This document shows positions 49,727 to 58,011 of a stretch of DNA of 64,000 nt, piece after piece; the stretch's first letter is position 1; every line of letters starts with the position of its first letter. The stretch is from Bog-159 sp963709155 (GTDB taxonomy: Bacteria; Acidobacteriota; Terriglobia; Bryobacterales; Bryobacteraceae). A program made the position numbers and the translations under genes. The stretch lies in the NCBI GenBank assembly GCA_963709155.1, contig CAVPVD010000005.1:124001-188000 (forward strand). Direction: 5' to 3'. Under the pieces are notes generated by a model. That model did not search any database. It was given only the letters and a program-made list of their open reading frames with translations, and was not told the DNA's origin.

Positions 49727-50680
49727 ATGGCGTTGATCGCCGTTTCCGGACAGCCCGGTTGCCGCTTCGAAGAAGTGGCGCGCATCTCCGCGCACCGCCT
49801 CGCTTTCGAATTGGTTAACGAATCGCGGATTCACTCGCTCATCGAGCGCGAATTTGGCGCGGACGCCGGCGTGCCCCAAAAGGCCCGTCCCGATCTGGTC
49901 GCATCTATCCTGGCTAAGCTGGCCACCGAACATCACATGGTCTACTGTGCCGCGGGCGCCGAGATGCTTTCCCGCCAGTTCCCCGGTACCCTCCGCGTGC
50001 ATGTTGTCGCACCCGATTCCGTGCGCATCGGCAATCTCATGCTCGACCGCCGGCTGGAGCGCCCCGCCGTCCGCCCCTTGCTCCGCGAATTGGATGCCGC
50101 CGAGCGCGCCCGCTACAAGAGCACTTCCGGCCGCGCCACGGCCCTCCCACACTGGTTCGACCTGACTCTGAACGCCGAATCCATGGACTCCGAGCAGATG
50201 GTCGAAATGATCCAGGCGTCCGTGCGCGCGCTAGGCCTGAAAGAGCGCGGATTTCTGTCCGCCGCCGCCGAAGCACAGATCCAGTTTCAGATCCGCCTGC
50301 GCCTGGCGCGGCATGGCATCGTGCCGCCCGGCGCCGTTCGCCTGCCGGACAAGACCTTCGCGCACCCCAGCGAACGCGTCTTCGCCAACCTGCTGGATTT
50401 CTATCGCATCGCCTGGGAGTACGAGCCGCGCAATTTTCCGGTCCAGTGGGACGCGGAGGGCCGTATTTCCGAATCGTTCACGCCCGATTTCTACCTGCCG
50501 GAGTTCGACTTGTACGTGGAACTTACCACCATGAAACAGTCCCTCGTCACCCGCAAGAACCGCAAAATCCGCCTGCTGCGCGAGCTCTACCCGCACCTCA
50601 ACGTGCAGGTCTTCTATCAGAAAGATTTTGAAAACCTGATCTTCAAGTACGGCCTGGCGGAGCGGCCCGCACAAGTATGA
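49727..50680 (+). CDS. Cytidylate-kinase-like / PD-(D/E)XK nuclease-like fusion protein
   Basis: A 317-residue protein. Residues 1 to about 185 look like the Cytidylate_kin2 family (IAVSGQPGCRFEEVARISAHRLAFELVNE ... FDLTLNAESM), but the P-loop-like segment GQPGCRFEEVA has no Lys. Residues 195-317 resemble a PD-(D/E)XK nuclease: SFTPDFYLPEFDLYVELTTMK, then KNRKIRLLRELYPHLNVQVFY. The usual E-X-K is E-L-T. Its ATGA overlap with hpt suggests a nucleotide- or RNA-linked role. Neither catalytic activity is assured. Confidence 0.75.
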   Translation: MALIAVSGQPGCRFEEVARISAHRLAFELVNESRIHSLIEREFGADAGVPQKARPDLVASILAKLATEHHMVYCAAGAEMLSRQFPGTLRVHVVAPDSVRIGNLMLDRRLERPAVRPLLRELDAAERARYKSTSGRATALPHWFDLTLNAESMDSEQMVEMIQASVRALGLKERGFLSAAAEAQIQFQIRLRLARHGIVPPGAVRLPDKTFAHPSERVFANLLDFYRIAWEYEPRNFPVQWDAEGRISESFTPDFYLPEFDLYVELTTMKQSLVTRKNRKIRLLRELYPHLNVQVFYQKDFENLIFKYGLAERPAQV

Positions 50681-51252
50681 CCCGCGATACCGCCAGCCGC
50701 GATACCGCCGGCAAGGATCCGCCCAACATCGAACGGATTCTATTTACCGAAGAACAAATTGCCCAGCGCATCCAGGAAGTCGCCGCCGAAATCACCGCGC
50801 GCTATCGCGGCAAGCCGCTCAAGCTGGTCGGCGTGCTGAAGGGCTCCATATTTTTCCTGACCGCGCTGGCCCGCCAGATTCAGATCCCCGTGAAAATCGA
50901 CTTCCTGGCCATTTCCACATTCTCCAACAAGTCCAGCGCCCCGGGCATTGTGCGCATCGCCAAAGACCTGGACGATGGTATCGAAAACGAAGACGTGCTC
51001 CTGGTCGAAGACATCGTGGATACCGGTCTCACCCTGCGCTATCTGCTGCAGACGCTCTCCAGCCGTGGACCCAACTCGCTGGCCGTCTGCACCTTCCTCG
51101 ACCGCAATTCCCGCCGGCTCGTCCAGATTCCCGTGGAGTTCCGTTGCTTCGAGATCCCCGACCGCTTCGTCATCGGCTTCGGTCTCGATCACAATCAGCT
51201 TTACCGCAACCTAAGCTACGTCGCGGTGATGAAGCCGGAAAAGAACGCGTGA
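50677..51252 (+). CDS. hpt: Hypoxanthine phosphoribosyltransferase
   Basis: A 191-residue type I phosphoribosyltransferase. The PRPP motif is VLLVEDIVDTGLTLRYLL; VGVLKGSIFFLTALARQI and PDRFVIGFGLDHNQLYRNLSYVAV match Hpt. It converts hypoxanthine or guanine with PRPP to IMP/GMP. The N-terminus carries an extra 20 or so polar residues. ATGA overlap upstream and GTGA overlap downstream place it mid-operon. Confidence 0.95.
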   Translation: MTRDTASRDTAGKDPPNIERILFTEEQIAQRIQEVAAEITARYRGKPLKLVGVLKGSIFFLTALARQIQIPVKIDFLAISTFSNKSSAPGIVRIAKDLDDGIENEDVLLVEDIVDTGLTLRYLLQTLSSRGPNSLAVCTFLDRNSRRLVQIPVEFRCFEIPDRFVIGFGLDHNQLYRNLSYVAVMKPEKNA

Positions 51253-52709
51253 ATGCCGCACGGCTGCGGTGGATTGCCTACGCGGCCCTCGGCCTCTGCG
51301 CCCTGCTGCTCTGCTGGAAAGGCGTGAACTGGGCTTCGCGGCCTGGATTTCTCCTCTTCAACGACGAGATCGGCAACCTACCCTGGCTGGTCGCCACGCC
51401 TTATCGCGCCCTCCTCCACTTCCTCCCGCTGCAGGTATATAACGACCGGCCCGTCGGCGACGTGCTGGAGCGTCTGCTCTACGAGCGCTTCGGTTTCGAC
51501 TATACGCGCCAGCTCTCCTGCTTCCTCTGTTTCCACTTCGCAAATTGCGCGCTCGTTTTCCTGCTCATGCGCCGCCTCGGCGTCGGGCTGGCGCTCAGCC
51601 TGGCGGGCACCGGATTTTTCGGCAGCCTCTCGACCACCGCTATGACGGCGACCTATATCGGCGCGTCTTTCGATGTTCTCTGCACGTTCTTTCTGTTGGG
51701 CAGCATTCTGGCCGGGCTGGCCAAATCCTGGCCCTATTGGTATGCCAGCGCGCTCCTGTTCCTGCTGGCCCTGCGCAGCAAGGAATTTGCCATCGTGGTT
51801 CCGCTGCTTCTGACCATCCTGTTGCTCGGCCGCGAAGCGAACGCGCCCTGGCGACGGAAGGCTATCGTGCTTGCCAATCGCCTGTGGCTGCACTATGCGA
51901 TTCTGGCCATGATCGGGATCACGTACCTGTCGTTTGTGCCGGGTATGCGGGCCTCCATATCTCCCGAACACCCCTACTATCTGGACGCCAGCCTCGGCAC
52001 CATTTGGAAATCCTTCGTTTATTACACGTCCCTAATATTTACGCTGGAGGACCGCGGAACCCTCACCACGGTCCTGCTGTGGATGCTGGCTTTCATCGTC
52101 GTGTATGCCGCGATTCTGCCCGGGCGGCGGTGGATACTCTTCGGGTTTGCGGCCTACATCCTAACGCTGCTGCCCGTGGCCATGCTTCGGAATATCCGCC
52201 AGCCACTTTATGTTTATGGTCCGCAAATATTCCTGATCCTGGCAATTTGCCTGTTTCTGGATAGCCTTCCAGCCGCGCTGCCGATCCCCCAGCCGCGGCA
52301 ATGGGCCGTCTCAGTCGGCCTGGCTGTTGCCTTGCTCGCGGCCGGTTACGCCATCCGCACCAGCCCATACTTTCGTTTCAGGATCGGCTTCTACCACGGC
52401 GTTCGCTCAACCTGCGCCCGCACCGCGCGGGATGCCGCTGCTCAATTGTCCGGCATCGGCGCCGGCGCCCACGTGTACATCTCGAGCGGCAGCAGCACTC
52501 CCTGGCTGCTGACCGCCGGCCCCTGCGACTACCTGCGACTCTGGCGGCACGACCGCGCCCTGGCATGCTTCATCATGCGGCCCGAGCGTGAGCTCCTGGA
52601 CTTGTATAGCCGCGATTCCGGCCTCCCGGGCGGCAAGTACTTTCTCGACTACGCCGAAGATGGCTCCTTACGAATGAGGGATAATGGGGATTCATACCGG
52701 AAAAACTAA
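51249..52709 (+). CDS. Polytopic membrane protein, GT-C glycosyltransferase-like
   Basis: A 486-residue protein starting at GTG (GTGA overlap with hpt). About ten TM segments; the first periplasmic loop has the acidic NDEIGNLPWLV, and LRSKEFAIVVPLLLTILLLG matches the KSKELA block of the protein at 47955-49643. GSILAGLAKSWPYWYASALL also recalls the TMTC family. The C-terminal part is soluble. A glycan-transfer role is inferred. No Shine-Dalgarno was needed with the coupled start. Confidence 0.72.
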   Translation: MNAARLRWIAYAALGLCALLLCWKGVNWASRPGFLLFNDEIGNLPWLVATPYRALLHFLPLQVYNDRPVGDVLERLLYERFGFDYTRQLSCFLCFHFANCALVFLLMRRLGVGLALSLAGTGFFGSLSTTAMTATYIGASFDVLCTFFLLGSILAGLAKSWPYWYASALLFLLALRSKEFAIVVPLLLTILLLGREANAPWRRKAIVLANRLWLHYAILAMIGITYLSFVPGMRASISPEHPYYLDASLGTIWKSFVYYTSLIFTLEDRGTLTTVLLWMLAFIVVYAAILPGRRWILFGFAAYILTLLPVAMLRNIRQPLYVYGPQIFLILAICLFLDSLPAALPIPQPRQWAVSVGLAVALLAAGYAIRTSPYFRFRIGFYHGVRSTCARTARDAAAQLSGIGAGAHVYISSGSSTPWLLTAGPCDYLRLWRHDRALACFIMRPERELLDLYSRDSGLPGGKYFLDYAEDGSLRMRDNGDSYRKN

Positions 52710-54082
52710 TGTCAAAAACTACAGATGCATTTGTTGAGCAGAACCGCGACCGTCTTCTTGAAGAGCTCAAAGAGTTCCTGCGCATCCCCAGTATCAGCAC
52801 CCTGCCCGAGCATCGCGCCGATATCGACCGCGCCGCGCAATTCGTCGCCGATAGCCTTTCCCACGTGGGCATGGAGAATGTCGAAGTCATTCAGACCGCC
52901 AATCATCCGCTAGTCTACGCGGATTGGATGCACGCACCCGGAAAGCCTACCGTGCTCTGCTACGGCCACTACGATGTGCAGCCCGCCGATCCCCTGGAAG
53001 AATGGAAAAGTCCGCCCTTCGAGCCGGAAGTTCGCGACGGCAACATCTACGGCCGCGGCACCGCCGACGATAAGGGCCAGATGTACATGCACGTGAAAGC
53101 CATCGAAGCGCTGCGCTCCGCGGATGGCACGCTGCCTATCAACGTGAAGTTCCTGGTGGAAGGCGAAGAGGAAGTGGGCGGTGAATCCATCGCCAAGTAT
53201 GTGGCCGAAAATCCCGAAAAACTGAAGGCGGATGTCGCGTTGGTTTCCGATACCGAGCTTTTCGCCGACGGCATTCCCACACTGTGCATCGGCCTGCGTG
53301 GCTTAGTCTATATGGAAGTGGAATCTACCGGTCCCGCCCGCGATCTGCACTCCGGCTTGTACGGCGGCGCGGCACCCAATCCCATCTTCGGGCTGGTGGA
53401 GTTGCTTTCCAAAGTGAAGAACGCCAATGGCGTGATCCAGGTGCCTGGCATCTACGATGACGTGCAGCCGCCCGCTCCCGCCGAAAAGCGTAGTTGGAAG
53501 CGCCTGCCCTTCAGCGAAGAGGAATTCCGGCTGAAGGAAGTGGGTTCGACCGAGCTCACCGGCGAGAAGAAACCGTCCGTGCTGGAACGCGTTTGGGCTC
53601 GCCCCACATTTGAAGTACACGGCATCGCGGGCGGATTCACCGCCGCCGGCGCCAAAACCGTGATCCCCGCGAAGGCCACCGCCAAGGTCAGCTTCCGCCT
53701 GGTGCCCAAACAGGATCCCGAGAAGGTGCTGGCCGCCTTCCGCGCGTTTGTCGAGAAGCATACGCCCAAAGGCATCCATTTCGAAGTGCGGGTGTTAAGC
53801 TCCGGCCCGGGCCTGTCCGTGAATCCGGACCATCCCGCCATCAAAGTGGCCGCCAAGGCCTTCAGCGACATCCTCGGCAAGCCCACCGTCTTCATCCGGT
53901 CCGGCGGCTCGATTCCCATCGTGGGCGACTTCGATACCCACCTGGGCATTCCCACCGTTCTCATGGGTTTCGGACTACCCGACGACGGCTTGCACTCGCC
54001 CAACGAGAAGTATCATCTCGACAATTACTACAAGGGCATCATGACCATCGCCCACTTCTTCGAGAAGTACGGCGCCGCGTGA
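52709..54082 (+). CDS. M20 family dipeptidase
   Basis: A 457-residue zinc peptidase. YGHYDVQP (His87, Asp89), the bridging Asp120 in GRGTADDKGQMYMHVKA, the catalytic EGEEEVGG (Glu153-155) and RDLHSGLYGGAAPNP are the M20 metal and lid motifs. DDGLHSPNEKYHLDNYYKG provides the last His. It is close to carnosinase/dipeptidase-type enzymes acting on free dipeptides in the cytoplasm; no signal peptide is seen. The ATG overlaps the preceding TAA. Confidence 0.92.
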   Translation: MSKTTDAFVEQNRDRLLEELKEFLRIPSISTLPEHRADIDRAAQFVADSLSHVGMENVEVIQTANHPLVYADWMHAPGKPTVLCYGHYDVQPADPLEEWKSPPFEPEVRDGNIYGRGTADDKGQMYMHVKAIEALRSADGTLPINVKFLVEGEEEVGGESIAKYVAENPEKLKADVALVSDTELFADGIPTLCIGLRGLVYMEVESTGPARDLHSGLYGGAAPNPIFGLVELLSKVKNANGVIQVPGIYDDVQPPAPAEKRSWKRLPFSEEEFRLKEVGSTELTGEKKPSVLERVWARPTFEVHGIAGGFTAAGAKTVIPAKATAKVSFRLVPKQDPEKVLAAFRAFVEKHTPKGIHFEVRVLSSGPGLSVNPDHPAIKVAAKAFSDILGKPTVFIRSGGSIPIVGDFDTHLGIPTVLMGFGLPDDGLHSPNEKYHLDNYYKGIMTIAHFFEKYGAA

Positions 54083-54088
54083 CGCCTT

Positions 54089-54147
54089 GTGGGGCGGGCA
54101 ATCCTGCCCGCAGCCGGCTTTCAGCCGGCCAGGATTGGCCGCCCCAC
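54089..54147 (+). repeat. Palindromic intergenic element, family A, copy 4 (short form)
   Basis: GTGGGGCGGGCAATCCTGCC opens; a single hairpin GCCGGCTTTCAGCCGGC follows; CCAGGATTGGCCGCCCCAC closes, then the flank ATCTGGTTTTTCATCAT. It lies between the M20 gene and the frameshifted TonB receptor. Confidence 0.9.
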
Positions 54148-54183
54148 ATCTGGTTTTTCATCATGTCCGGTGCTCGTGGGACC

Positions 54184-55182
54184 TCAGAAAATATACTTGA
54201 CCCCTAACTGAATCTGCCGCGGCGGCTTGTTCCCGTAAGCATTCTCCGACAATACCTCCCCGAAAGTGGGAGTCCCGAACGTGTGGTTCGGAAGATCGAA
54301 ATTCGGATGATTGAATAAATTGAACACTTCCCCGCGAAGCTGCACTCGATGTGTCTCCTTGCGCAGGAAAATGTTCTTGTACATCGAGAAATCCAGGTTC
54401 TCCATCCCCGGTCCGGTCATGATATTGCGGCCCGCATTGCCGAACTGCCCGGCCGGCGGCGCAGCGAACGCGCACGTATTGAACCAACTCCCCGGCTGAT
54501 CCACCACGTCGGCGGCCAGCCCGCCTTGCGAAATCGTGGCGTGGCAAGCCGGATTGGGATTCGCCATCACCGGACCCGCCACGTAAGGATTCGAAACCAG
54601 ATCCGGCCGGTATGGATTGCCGAAGGCCGCGATGGCCGACCCCGATTGCGAGGACGCCAGGTTCACCGTGAACGGCGATCCCGTCTGCGCGCTCAGGATT
54701 CCCGCCGCCTGCCAGTTACCCAGCAGGCTTCTGCGCCATCCCGCATCCGTGATCCACTTGCGCCCGAACGGCAGATCGTAAACCGAGCTCACCACCAGCC
54801 TGTGCTTGGCATTGAAATCGGAAAGGCCGCGGTCGGCCTGCGGGTCGTACGAATTCTGCGGCAGGCCCGATCCTACGCTCCCACCCAACACTGACGAAAC
54901 ATCGTCGATCGACTTCGAAAACGTGTAAGCCGCCAAAAACGTGAGCCCCTGCGCCACGCGTCTCTCCGACCGGAACTGAAGCGAGTTGTAAGAACTGGCC
55001 GCGCCCGATTCGACATAAAGTATGGACGAAAACTGCGGGTAAGGCGCCAGACCTGTAACCGGATTCACCTGGTTCAGGTCGCGCACGTCCGCCAGGTGCG
55101 TGCCTTTCGACCCGACGTATGCCAGATCCACCATCCAGTAAGGCTTGATCTCATACTGCAGATCCACGTTCCATTGCTGCAT
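54184..55182 (-). CDS. TonB-dependent receptor, C-terminal part (separated by frameshift)
   Basis: About 332 residues of the barrel end of an Oar-like receptor: WNVDLQYEIKPYWMVDLAYVGSKGTHL, ASSYNSLQFRSERRVAQGLTFLAAYTFSKSIDDVSS, and the last strand PPRQIQLGVKYIF ending in aromatic Phe as outer-membrane proteins do. It reads in a different frame from the upstream part; a one-base insertion near 55191-55200 separates them. Joined, the receptor would be about 1,090 residues. The ATG here is internal to the receptor, so a separate product is unlikely to function. Confidence 0.9.
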   Translation of the reverse strand: MQQWNVDLQYEIKPYWMVDLAYVGSKGTHLADVRDLNQVNPVTGLAPYPQFSSILYVESGAASSYNSLQFRSERRVAQGLTFLAAYTFSKSIDDVSSVLGGSVGSGLPQNSYDPQADRGLSDFNAKHRLVVSSVYDLPFGRKWITDAGWRRSLLGNWQAAGILSAQTGSPFTVNLASSQSGSAIAAFGNPYRPDLVSNPYVAGPVMANPNPACHATISQGGLAADVVDQPGSWFNTCAFAAPPAGQFGNAGRNIMTGPGMENLDFSMYKNIFLRKETHRVQLRGEVFNLFNHPNFDLPNHTFGTPTFGEVLSENAYGNKPPRQIQLGVKYIF

Positions 55183-57451
55183 GTAGGCATCCCGGAAAGT
55201 TGCGCGCGATCATATTGGGCTCCACGATCGCGTTCGCCGGCTGGTCCAGAATGTTCTGAATCGTGTTCGATCCGCTGTTCGGATAATAGAAGAGATCGTA
55301 AAACGGCGGATTGAAGCGCGGGAACACGTTGATATTGAAGATGCCCACGTCATAGAAGATGCCGTACGCCGCCCGTACCACCCAGCGCTCGGTCTTCATG
55401 GGCCGCCACGCCACGCCGATGCGCGGCGCAAAATCCGTGCGCGTCGGATTGTAGGTGGCCCGCGGCACGCCGTCCGTCCCCGCCTGGATGAATTGGCAGT
55501 CGGGTACCGGAGTGCATGTCGCCGAATTCGCGCTCAGGTCCGGAACGCTGTATCGATTGTGGTCTTCTACTGCCGGACTGTTGTACTCGTACCGCATGCC
55601 CACGTTTAACAACAGCCTCGGCACGACGTGAATATCGTCCTGGATGTAGAAGTTCATGCCCGTGCTGCGCACCGTATTAAATGTGTTGCCCGATACCCCC
55701 ACCGCGTAATCCGGCAGCCCCACCTCCAGTTGCGCCAGCGCTTCCAAAGGCGTGCCGGCCATGCCGTCTTCTGTCCCGGCCTCGAAAAAGAAATCGCCGC
55801 GCGCCACGAAATCCAGGTAATTGTCGATCTGGATGTTCCGAATGTCCGCGCCGAACTTAAACTGGTTGCGCCCTTTAATCCACGAAAGGTTGTCCGACAG
55901 ATGTATCGTCGTATCGTGACGGTCTTGCGGATAATTCAGTGGCTCCCCAATCCCGTCGAATCCCAGGATATTCACTTCCGGATAGCCCAGATCCACGGGA
56001 CTCGTCAGCACATCCGGGAAACCCAGTTGCGCGCTTAAATTCTGACCCGAGCTCTGCTGCAAGGCCCCCGCCCGCATGCGGTTGAAGCCCAGCCGGAACT
56101 CGTTGATCGCCGCCGAATTGAACACGTGCGTCCAGCTTAACCCGCCATTCTGCCCGTCATTCAGCGTATAACTGCCATAGCCCGGCAGGTTCGTGAACGC
56201 GTTCACCGGGTCGAATGGATTGAATCGATCCTGGTCGAAAATCGACCAGTGCGCCGATAGCGTGTCGTCCGGTCCCACGTGATGGTCTACTTTCACCGTA
56301 CCCAGGTTCTCGCTGTTCCGAATCACGGGTGACGAGACAAAGGTATTCGAATTCGCCAGGCCAGGCCCCACGTTCGCGGCCGGATATAGATTCAAAATCG
56401 CCTGGCCGGCCGGATTCGGCGCCAGCCCCACTCCCGACAAAAGTCCCTCGATCTCCGAGATCTGCGTTTGCGAAGGCACGGTGGCCTCCCGCGTAGTCGC
56501 CTGCCGCAAGCGCAGTCCCTCGTACGAAACAAAGAAGAAGGTTTTGTCCTTTCGGATCGGACCGCCGAACGTTCCGCCGAACTGGTCGCGGTCCAGGCTG
56601 GGGATCGGCCCGCAAGTGCCCGGTACGGACCCCGCCGTGCAGTCGGGCGGATCGAAATAATTCTTAGCGTCAAAATTCCGGTTGCGCAGGAACTCAAACA
56701 GTCCGCCGTGAAACTCGTTCGACCCGCTCTTCAGGATCACGTTTATCTGTGCCCCGCCGCTGCGCCCGAATTCCGCCGCATAGTCGCTTGATTGCACTTT
56801 GAATTCCTGCACGGCGTCGATCGACGGCAGCGCCACGTATTGATTAATGTAGGGATCGTTGTTGTCCACCCCTTCCAACAGGAAGTTGTTGGACTGTTCT
56901 CGCGCGCCATTCACGCTCACCGCCCCGCCCTGCGTGGAATTCTGCGATCCGGCCGCCGGCAATTGGCTGCCCGGCGCCAGCAGGGCGAATGCCAGGAAGT
57001 TCCGCTCGTTCAGAGGCAGCTCGTGGACCAGCCGGCCATCGATCACCTGCCCCAGCGTGGACGTGTCCGTTTGAATGATGGGCGGCGTGTCGTTGACCTT
57101 CACTTCCTCGGTCAACATACCCACTTGCAGCGTGAAATCGATGCGCGCCGTCTGTTCCACGTCCAGGCCCAGATCGTCCAGCACGGCGCGGCGAAAGCCT
57201 TCCTTCTCGACCCCTACCCGATAGTGTCCCGGCGGCAACAGGGCCACCGTGAAATCGCCGTCGTCATTCGTTACCGCGTCGCGCGAGGCATTGGTCGCTC
57301 GATTGCTCACCGTAACGCGCGCTTTGGGGACGACGCCCCCGCTCGAATCGGTCACCGTGCCGGTGATGGTACCCGTCGGATCGTTTGCCAGGAGCGGAAG
57401 CGCGAGCCAACTCCATAGCAAGGGCATGCATAAGAACGGTCGAAGGCGCAT
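55151..57451 (-). CDS. TonB-dependent receptor (Oar-like), N-terminal part (frameshifted)
   Basis: The open frame gives 766 residues. A signal peptide (RPFLCMPLLWSWLALPLLA) is followed by a CarboxypepD_reg domain (GTITGTVTDSSGGVVPKARVTV ... EGFRRAVL), then a plug domain (LPLNERNFLAFALLAPGS, VNGAREQSNNFLLEGVDNNDP) and barrel strands. Sequence is receptor-like to ARNFP near 55200; the final residues CLHAAMERGSAV are out of frame. Reading TACATGCAGCAATGG in the next frame gives DAYMQQW, which is the natural continuation. It probably takes up or exports large substrates across the outer membrane. Confidence 0.9.
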   Translation of the reverse strand: MRLRPFLCMPLLWSWLALPLLANDPTGTITGTVTDSSGGVVPKARVTVSNRATNASRDAVTNDDGDFTVALLPPGHYRVGVEKEGFRRAVLDDLGLDVEQTARIDFTLQVGMLTEEVKVNDTPPIIQTDTSTLGQVIDGRLVHELPLNERNFLAFALLAPGSQLPAAGSQNSTQGGAVSVNGAREQSNNFLLEGVDNNDPYINQYVALPSIDAVQEFKVQSSDYAAEFGRSGGAQINVILKSGSNEFHGGLFEFLRNRNFDAKNYFDPPDCTAGSVPGTCGPIPSLDRDQFGGTFGGPIRKDKTFFFVSYEGLRLRQATTREATVPSQTQISEIEGLLSGVGLAPNPAGQAILNLYPAANVGPGLANSNTFVSSPVIRNSENLGTVKVDHHVGPDDTLSAHWSIFDQDRFNPFDPVNAFTNLPGYGSYTLNDGQNGGLSWTHVFNSAAINEFRLGFNRMRAGALQQSSGQNLSAQLGFPDVLTSPVDLGYPEVNILGFDGIGEPLNYPQDRHDTTIHLSDNLSWIKGRNQFKFGADIRNIQIDNYLDFVARGDFFFEAGTEDGMAGTPLEALAQLEVGLPDYAVGVSGNTFNTVRSTGMNFYIQDDIHVVPRLLLNVGMRYEYNSPAVEDHNRYSVPDLSANSATCTPVPDCQFIQAGTDGVPRATYNPTRTDFAPRIGVAWRPMKTERWVVRAAYGIFYDVGIFNINVFPRFNPPFYDLFYYPNSGSNTIQNILDQPANAIVEPNMIARNFPGCLHAAMERGSAV

Positions 57452-57529
57452 ACTGTTCCGTTTACCAGCATATTAGACGTAAGCCCGGCGGAGAAGGTTC
57501 TGGAACCCCCTGTGGGAGCGGGAGCGCGC

Positions 57530-57548
57530 AAGGGGTCTACAGACCCTT
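57530..57548. repeat. Family B-like inverted repeat
   Basis: AAGGGGTCTACAGACCCTT forms a hairpin (GGGTCT/AGACCC), the same inner sequence as at 26540-26551. No T-run follows on the cytochrome c strand, so intrinsic termination is not indicated. It lies between the cytochrome c and receptor genes. Confidence 0.55.
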
Positions 57549-57555
57549 TCTTCTC

Positions 57556-58002
57556 TTACTTCGCCTGCATCGACTCCAGATACCGCAGCAGATTGTCGAC
57601 CCGCAGTTTCGCGATGTTCTCATCCGGATTCATGGCCCGGAACACCGGCCCCCAGATCGGCATCTCCTCCGATCCGTGCGCGGGCGTCAACGAACCGCCG
57701 CCCAGCAATTGCCTGACCGCCCCCACTGGGAACTTGCCGCCATTGTGTTGGGCGAGTTGCGTCAAGTCCGTGGGCGCCGCTTTCAAAGCCGCCGCCGCCG
57801 GCCCTCCGCCTTTGCCGTCCTTGCCGTGACACACCGCGCAGTACCGCTCGTAAAGTGCCGGGCCCTTGGTCAAGCTGGTATCGTGCGCGCCGGCCACATC
57901 CAGCTTGGTCTTGCCGCTGGATGTCGCCGCCTGCTGTGCGCACGCCGCAACCGCCAGCCAGCCAATCGTCAGAATGCCGCAAATATTCGTCAAGGTTCGC
58001 AT
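57556..58002 (-). CDS. Class I c-type cytochrome, probable lipoprotein
   Basis: A 148-residue protein. The lipobox VAAC (Cys21) ends the signal region. Haem attachment is CAVCH (Cys55, Cys58, His59), with the distal Met probably Met114 in SEEMPIWGP. The C-terminus LLRYLESMQA is typical of single-haem cytochromes. It is likely anchored to a membrane facing the periplasm. It lies 9 bases after a TonB receptor gene and may be co-transcribed with it. AGGGGG lies 6 bases before the ATG. Confidence 0.88.
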   Translation of the reverse strand: MRTLTNICGILTIGWLAVAACAQQAATSSGKTKLDVAGAHDTSLTKGPALYERYCAVCHGKDGKGGGPAAAALKAAPTDLTQLAQHNGGKFPVGAVRQLLGGGSLTPAHGSEEMPIWGPVFRAMNPDENIAKLRVDNLLRYLESMQAK

Positions 58003-58011
58003 GGCATCCCC

